Below are positions 61,252 to 64,000 of a DNA stretch of 64,000 nt, one piece after another. The DNA comes from Maricaulis sp047308265 (GTDB lineage: Bacteria; Pseudomonadota; Alphaproteobacteria; Caulobacterales; Maricaulaceae). Location: the NCBI RefSeq assembly GCF_047308265.1, contig NZ_JBKQWY010000002.1, positions 124,001-188,000 of the forward strand, written 5' to 3'. Position 1 is the first letter of the stretch, and each line of letters starts with the position of its first letter. A program made the position numbers and the translations under genes. The notes beneath the pieces are model-generated. The model was not told the origin of the DNA. It saw only the letters and a list, made by a program, of their open reading frames with translations, and ran no database searches.

Positions 61252-62184
61252 CTAGTCGAACAGTTTGGACACCGACTCATCGTTGGAAATCCGGCGGATG
61301 GCCTCACCCAAAAGCGGTGCGACCGACAGGTGCCGCAGTTTTTCGGTCTGGGTCGCGTCCGGTGCTTCCTGGATGGAATCGGTAATGACCATCTCGGAGA
61401 GTGCCGATTTGGCGATCCGGGCCTGGGCGTCATTGGACAAAACGCCGTGGGTGACATAGGCGGATACCGATGTGGCACCCTCGGACAGAAGAGCGGCGGC
61501 GGCATTGCACAACGTGCCGCCACTGTCGCACATATCGTCGAAGAGGATACAGGTCCGCCCCTTCACATCCCCGATGATATTCATCACCTCGGACACGCCC
61601 GCCTTGGGGCGTCGCTTGTCAACAATGGCGATGTCCACGTCGAGCAGTTTGGCAAGCGCGCGGGCGCGGACCACACCGCCGACATCAGGAGAGACGACCA
61701 TCAGGTCATCCATATTGTAGTTCCGGCGGATATCATCCTCCATCACCTTGGTGGCGAAGAGATTGTCCGTGGGGATATCAAAAAAGCCCTGGATCTGACC
61801 GGCGTGGAGGTCGATCGTCAGCACGCGGTCTGCGCCGGCTTTGGAGACCAGATTGGCCACTAGCTTGGCGGAAATCGGCGTACGACCGCCGGTCTTGCGA
61901 TCCTGCCGTGCATAACCGAAATACGGAATGACCGCCGTGATCCGCCGGGCGCTCGCACGTTGCAGAGCGTCGATACAGATCAGCAATTCCATCAGATGGT
62001 CATTGGCGGGACAGGAAGTCGACTGGATGATGAACACATCCTCGCCCCGCACGTTTTCGTCGATGCGGACAAAAATCTCGCCATCGGCAAAACGGGTAAT
62101 TTCAACCGCCGTCAGCGGTGCGTCCAGATAATCGGCGATTGCCTGGGAGAGCGGCTCGTTAGAAGTGCCCGACATCAATTTCAT
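61252..62184 (-). CDS. prs: Ribose-phosphate pyrophosphokinase
   Basis: Prs makes PRPP from ribose 5-phosphate and ATP. The 310-residue protein has the ATP loop region RQDRKTGGRTPISAK, the catalytic flexible loop with DKRRPKAG and the PRPP signature CILFDDMCDSGGTLCNAA. It lies between rplY and the methyltransferase/lgt pair, with gaps of about 190 and 60 bases. PRPP feeds purine, pyrimidine, His and Trp synthesis, and Apt in this window. Confidence 0.96.
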   Translation of the reverse strand: MKLMSGTSNEPLSQAIADYLDAPLTAVEITRFADGEIFVRIDENVRGEDVFIIQSTSCPANDHLMELLICIDALQRASARRITAVIPYFGYARQDRKTGGRTPISAKLVANLVSKAGADRVLTIDLHAGQIQGFFDIPTDNLFATKVMEDDIRRNYNMDDLMVVSPDVGGVVRARALAKLLDVDIAIVDKRRPKAGVSEVMNIIGDVKGRTCILFDDMCDSGGTLCNAAAALLSEGATSVSAYVTHGVLSNDAQARIAKSALSEMVITDSIQEAPDATQTEKLRHLSVAPLLGEAIRRISNDESVSKLFD

Positions 62185-62245
62185 GAGGAATCCCCTGCTC
62201 AGATTCGCGCTGACGCTTAACAGAGCGTGACAAATTCTTGAAGCC

Positions 62246-63331
62246 TTATTCCTCAGCCCGGGCGAAGCCCGGTGGTACCGGCTGGCCTGTGGCGTCGAGA
62301 CAGACCACCTTGAACAGGGATCCCATCTGCTCAGTGTCGGTCAGACGCCAGATCTGCCGGGCGAGCGCGGCCTTGTGGGGCGGTGACTGCTCCATAAGGT
62401 AGGCGGCGCGTTGCTCCAGCCCCAGTTTCAAAAGGAATTCGCCCTGTTGCATCGGGCCATAGGCGGTGAGCCCGGCGTGTCGCGCATGATCGGCGAACCC
62501 GGCGAAATCGACGCGGGCCGTCAGGTCGGCCGTGCCGGGATCGTCCAGTGGATCGACTTTTTCGTGCTGGCGAATGGCCTGCAGTGTGTCACCGATTTCT
62601 GGGGAGGCCGGACCGTAATCGAAAAACAGGGCGCGGCCGGCATGCTCAGCGAATCGCGTGGCAATCATGTCGGCGACCTGTTGATCCCCTGGCCGTAACT
62701 CAACCAGGCTCAGATCCGGCGCGTCGCGCAGCGTATCCGGGATCAGCGCCTCGTCCACACCCAGAGGGGCGCCAAGGGAGAAGACAAAGGCATCATCTTT
62801 CAGGCTCACAACCCGTTCATGCCAGGTGCCGTCCTTACGCACAGCCTGTCTCAGGGGCAGGCAGTCCAGAAACTCGTTGGCCAGGATCAGGGAGGGCCCG
62901 GCAGGGATCATGTCCAGGCGATTGGACCAGCGGATATCAGCGCCTGTCTGGGACAGCGTGCGGGCCTGGACAGCCTTGAGGGCGGCGCTGGCTTCTACCA
63001 GATGCACCTGAACGGCATCGAGAAATCCCGGGGCGGCCCGACCGGCGCGCAGGGCATCGGCCATCATTGTACCCTTGCCCGGTCCCAGCTCGATCAGGTG
63101 AAACGGCTTGGGAGAACCGAGTTCGATCCAGCTCTGCGCCGCCCACAGGCCCATGAGCTCGCCAAACATCTGGCTGATCTCAGGGGCAGTGATGAAATCG
63201 GAACCAGCACCGATCGGGTCTTTGGTCGCGTAATAACCGGCCCGGGGGTCAAACAGGGCTTCGGTCATGAAGCTGGCAATCGAGAGCGGTCCCTCGTTGC
63301 GAATGCGCTGTCGAAGCTGCTCGGCAATCAT
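62246..63331 (-). CDS. SAM-dependent methyltransferase, MidA/NDUFAF7 family (DUF185)
   Basis: The 361-residue protein has the DUF185 fold. It shows GPLSIASFMTEALFDPRAGYY near the N-terminus, DFITAPEISQMFGELMGLW and the SAM-binding LIELGPGKGTMMADALR. NDUFAF7 methylates a complex I subunit in mitochondria, and this is the bacterial counterpart in alphaproteobacteria. The substrate here is unproved. The ATG at 63331 overlaps the lgt stop as ATGA, so the two are co-translated; the longer reading is rejected. Confidence 0.9.
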   Translation of the reverse strand: MIAEQLRQRIRNEGPLSIASFMTEALFDPRAGYYATKDPIGAGSDFITAPEISQMFGELMGLWAAQSWIELGSPKPFHLIELGPGKGTMMADALRAGRAAPGFLDAVQVHLVEASAALKAVQARTLSQTGADIRWSNRLDMIPAGPSLILANEFLDCLPLRQAVRKDGTWHERVVSLKDDAFVFSLGAPLGVDEALIPDTLRDAPDLSLVELRPGDQQVADMIATRFAEHAGRALFFDYGPASPEIGDTLQAIRQHEKVDPLDDPGTADLTARVDFAGFADHARHAGLTAYGPMQQGEFLLKLGLEQRAAYLMEQSPPHKAALARQIWRLTDTEQMGSLFKVVCLDATGQPVPPGFARAEE

Positions 63332-64000
63332 GCGGCCTGGGTCCGGGTCTCGTCCTTCAGAGCCCGCCAGATCAGCCACGCTCCGCCGATAATCATCGGG
63401 ATGGAGAGCAGCATGCCCATGGTGATCAGCCCTTGCAGGGCGTCGGGCATGTGGGCATCGGGTTCGCGCACGGTTTCCAGAATGGCGCGGAACAGGCCGT
63501 AACTCAGCAGGAACAGGCCGGTATTGAGTCCCGGACGGGCCAGTGACCGGAATTTCCAGGTGGCAATATTGACGATTGCGAACAGGGCCAGACCTTCCAG
63601 AGCGGCTTCATAGAGCTGGCTGGGGTGGCGCGGCAGGCAAAGACGGTCCGCAGCGAAGGTCATGGCCCACGGGCCATCCCACGGGCGTCCCCACAGCTCG
63701 CCATTGATGAAATTGGCCATGCGTCCAAAAAACAGGCCGATGGGCGTGACAACGGCCGCACCGTCGGCGATGCGCCACAGGTCGAGCCCTTTGCGCCGGG
63801 CGTAGAAGAATAGCGCCAGGGCGACGCCGATCAGGCCCCCGTGGAACGCCATGCCGCCATCCGTGATGCCCAGAACAATATCAAGCGGACGGGTCCAGAT
63901 CATGTCCGGCATGTAGAACAGCACATAGCCCAGTCGTCCGCCGGCGATCACGCCCAGCGTGGCCCAGATCAGCAGATCATCCACCTGTTCCACCGAGAAC
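63328..64000 (-). CDS. lgt: Prolipoprotein diacylglyceryl transferase Lgt (5'-truncated by window edge)
   Basis: Lgt transfers diacylglycerol from phosphatidylglycerol to the lipobox Cys of lipoproteins. About 220 C-terminal residues are present. The frame stays open through FSVEQVDD to base 64000, so roughly 60-70 N-terminal residues lie outside the window. Seen are the GGMAFHGGLIG motif with the essential His, and the signature FGRMANFINGELWGR. Several lipoproteins encoded in this window would be its substrates. Confidence 0.95.
   Translation of the reverse strand, partial: FSVEQVDDLLIWATLGVIAGGRLGYVLFYMPDMIWTRPLDIVLGITDGGMAFHGGLIGVALALFFYARRKGLDLWRIADGAAVVTPIGLFFGRMANFINGELWGRPWDGPWAMTFAADRLCLPRHPSQLYEAALEGLALFAIVNIATWKFRSLARPGLNTGLFLLSYGLFRAILETVREPDAHMPDALQGLITMGMLLSIPMIIGGAWLIWRALKDETRTQAA

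Overview
The window is a GC-rich, gene-dense stretch of an alphaproteobacterial chromosome. Evidence for this: a Rieske / cytochrome b / cytochrome c1 operon of alphaproteobacterial type, an elongator tRNA-Met with the GGUGGGG...UCCCACU-A acceptor usual in that class, an Ohr/OhrR pair, and a DUF185/NDUFAF7-type methyltransferase beside lgt. A Caulobacterales/Maricaulales relative (Hyphomonas/Maricaulis-like) is my best guess from overall protein character; that placement is inference. I see no insertion sequence, prophage, integrase, CRISPR array, origin or rRNA operon. About 69 protein genes and one tRNA cover nearly everything, and only one gap exceeds 300 bases.

Layout. 1-5.6 kb: small membrane protein, mnmA, a CPBP protease-like protein, a thiolase, a YARHG lipoprotein, an Lrp/AsnC regulator and a Gly-tailed membrane protein. 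5.9-12.8 kb: branched-chain 2-oxoacid dehydrogenase genes (E1 alpha, E1 beta, E2, then E3), with an aldehyde dehydrogenase gene lying on the opposite strand between E2 and E3. 12.8-19.1 kb: a TerB-like protein, a membrane protein, a thioesterase, a divergent ohrR/ohr pair with readable promoters and operators, a malate/lactate dehydrogenase-family oxidoreductase and a chemoreceptor. 19.2-25.3 kb: tRNA-Met, a CBS/histidine-kinase/receiver hybrid, cutA, queC-queE, small exported proteins and a pirin. 25.4-32.1 kb: a tight four-gene operon of MoxR ATPase, DUF58, BatA/DUF4159 and a VWA-type membrane protein. 32.2-42.3 kb: DUF1285, Nudix and cca genes, a second CPBP protein, an AraC regulator, hemF, a DUF2235 hydrolase, a DEAD-box helicase and trmL.

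42.5-48.4 kb is one long rightward run: petA-petB-petC, a lipoprotein, mtnP, an LprI-like protein, a glutathione transferase and apt. 48.4-57.3 kb: two Bcr/CflA-type exporters, an S10-type peptidase, rlmJ, a PhzF-family protein, a membrane protein with HELGH, a crotonase, a group III truncated hemoglobin and an SDR. 57.4-64 kb: a divergent tetR with two matching palindromic operators, then leftward ychF, a DM13 protein, pth, rplY, prs, a MidA-like methyltransferase and lgt, which is cut by the window edge.

How genes work together. The bkd genes degrade branched-chain 2-oxoacids to acyl-CoAs, and the thiolase may finish acyl-CoA breakdown. MtnP releases adenine that Apt reclaims with PRPP, which Prs makes. 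QueC and QueE supply the queuosine/7-deazaguanine pathway. OhrR and Ohr form a peroxide-sensing switch. PetABC is the respiratory bc1 complex. I did not find a convincing novel system. The most open leads are the MoxR/DUF58/DUF4159/VWA operon, the unnamed lipoprotein behind petC, the aldehyde dehydrogenase island inside the bkd cluster, and several unrecognised membrane proteins.
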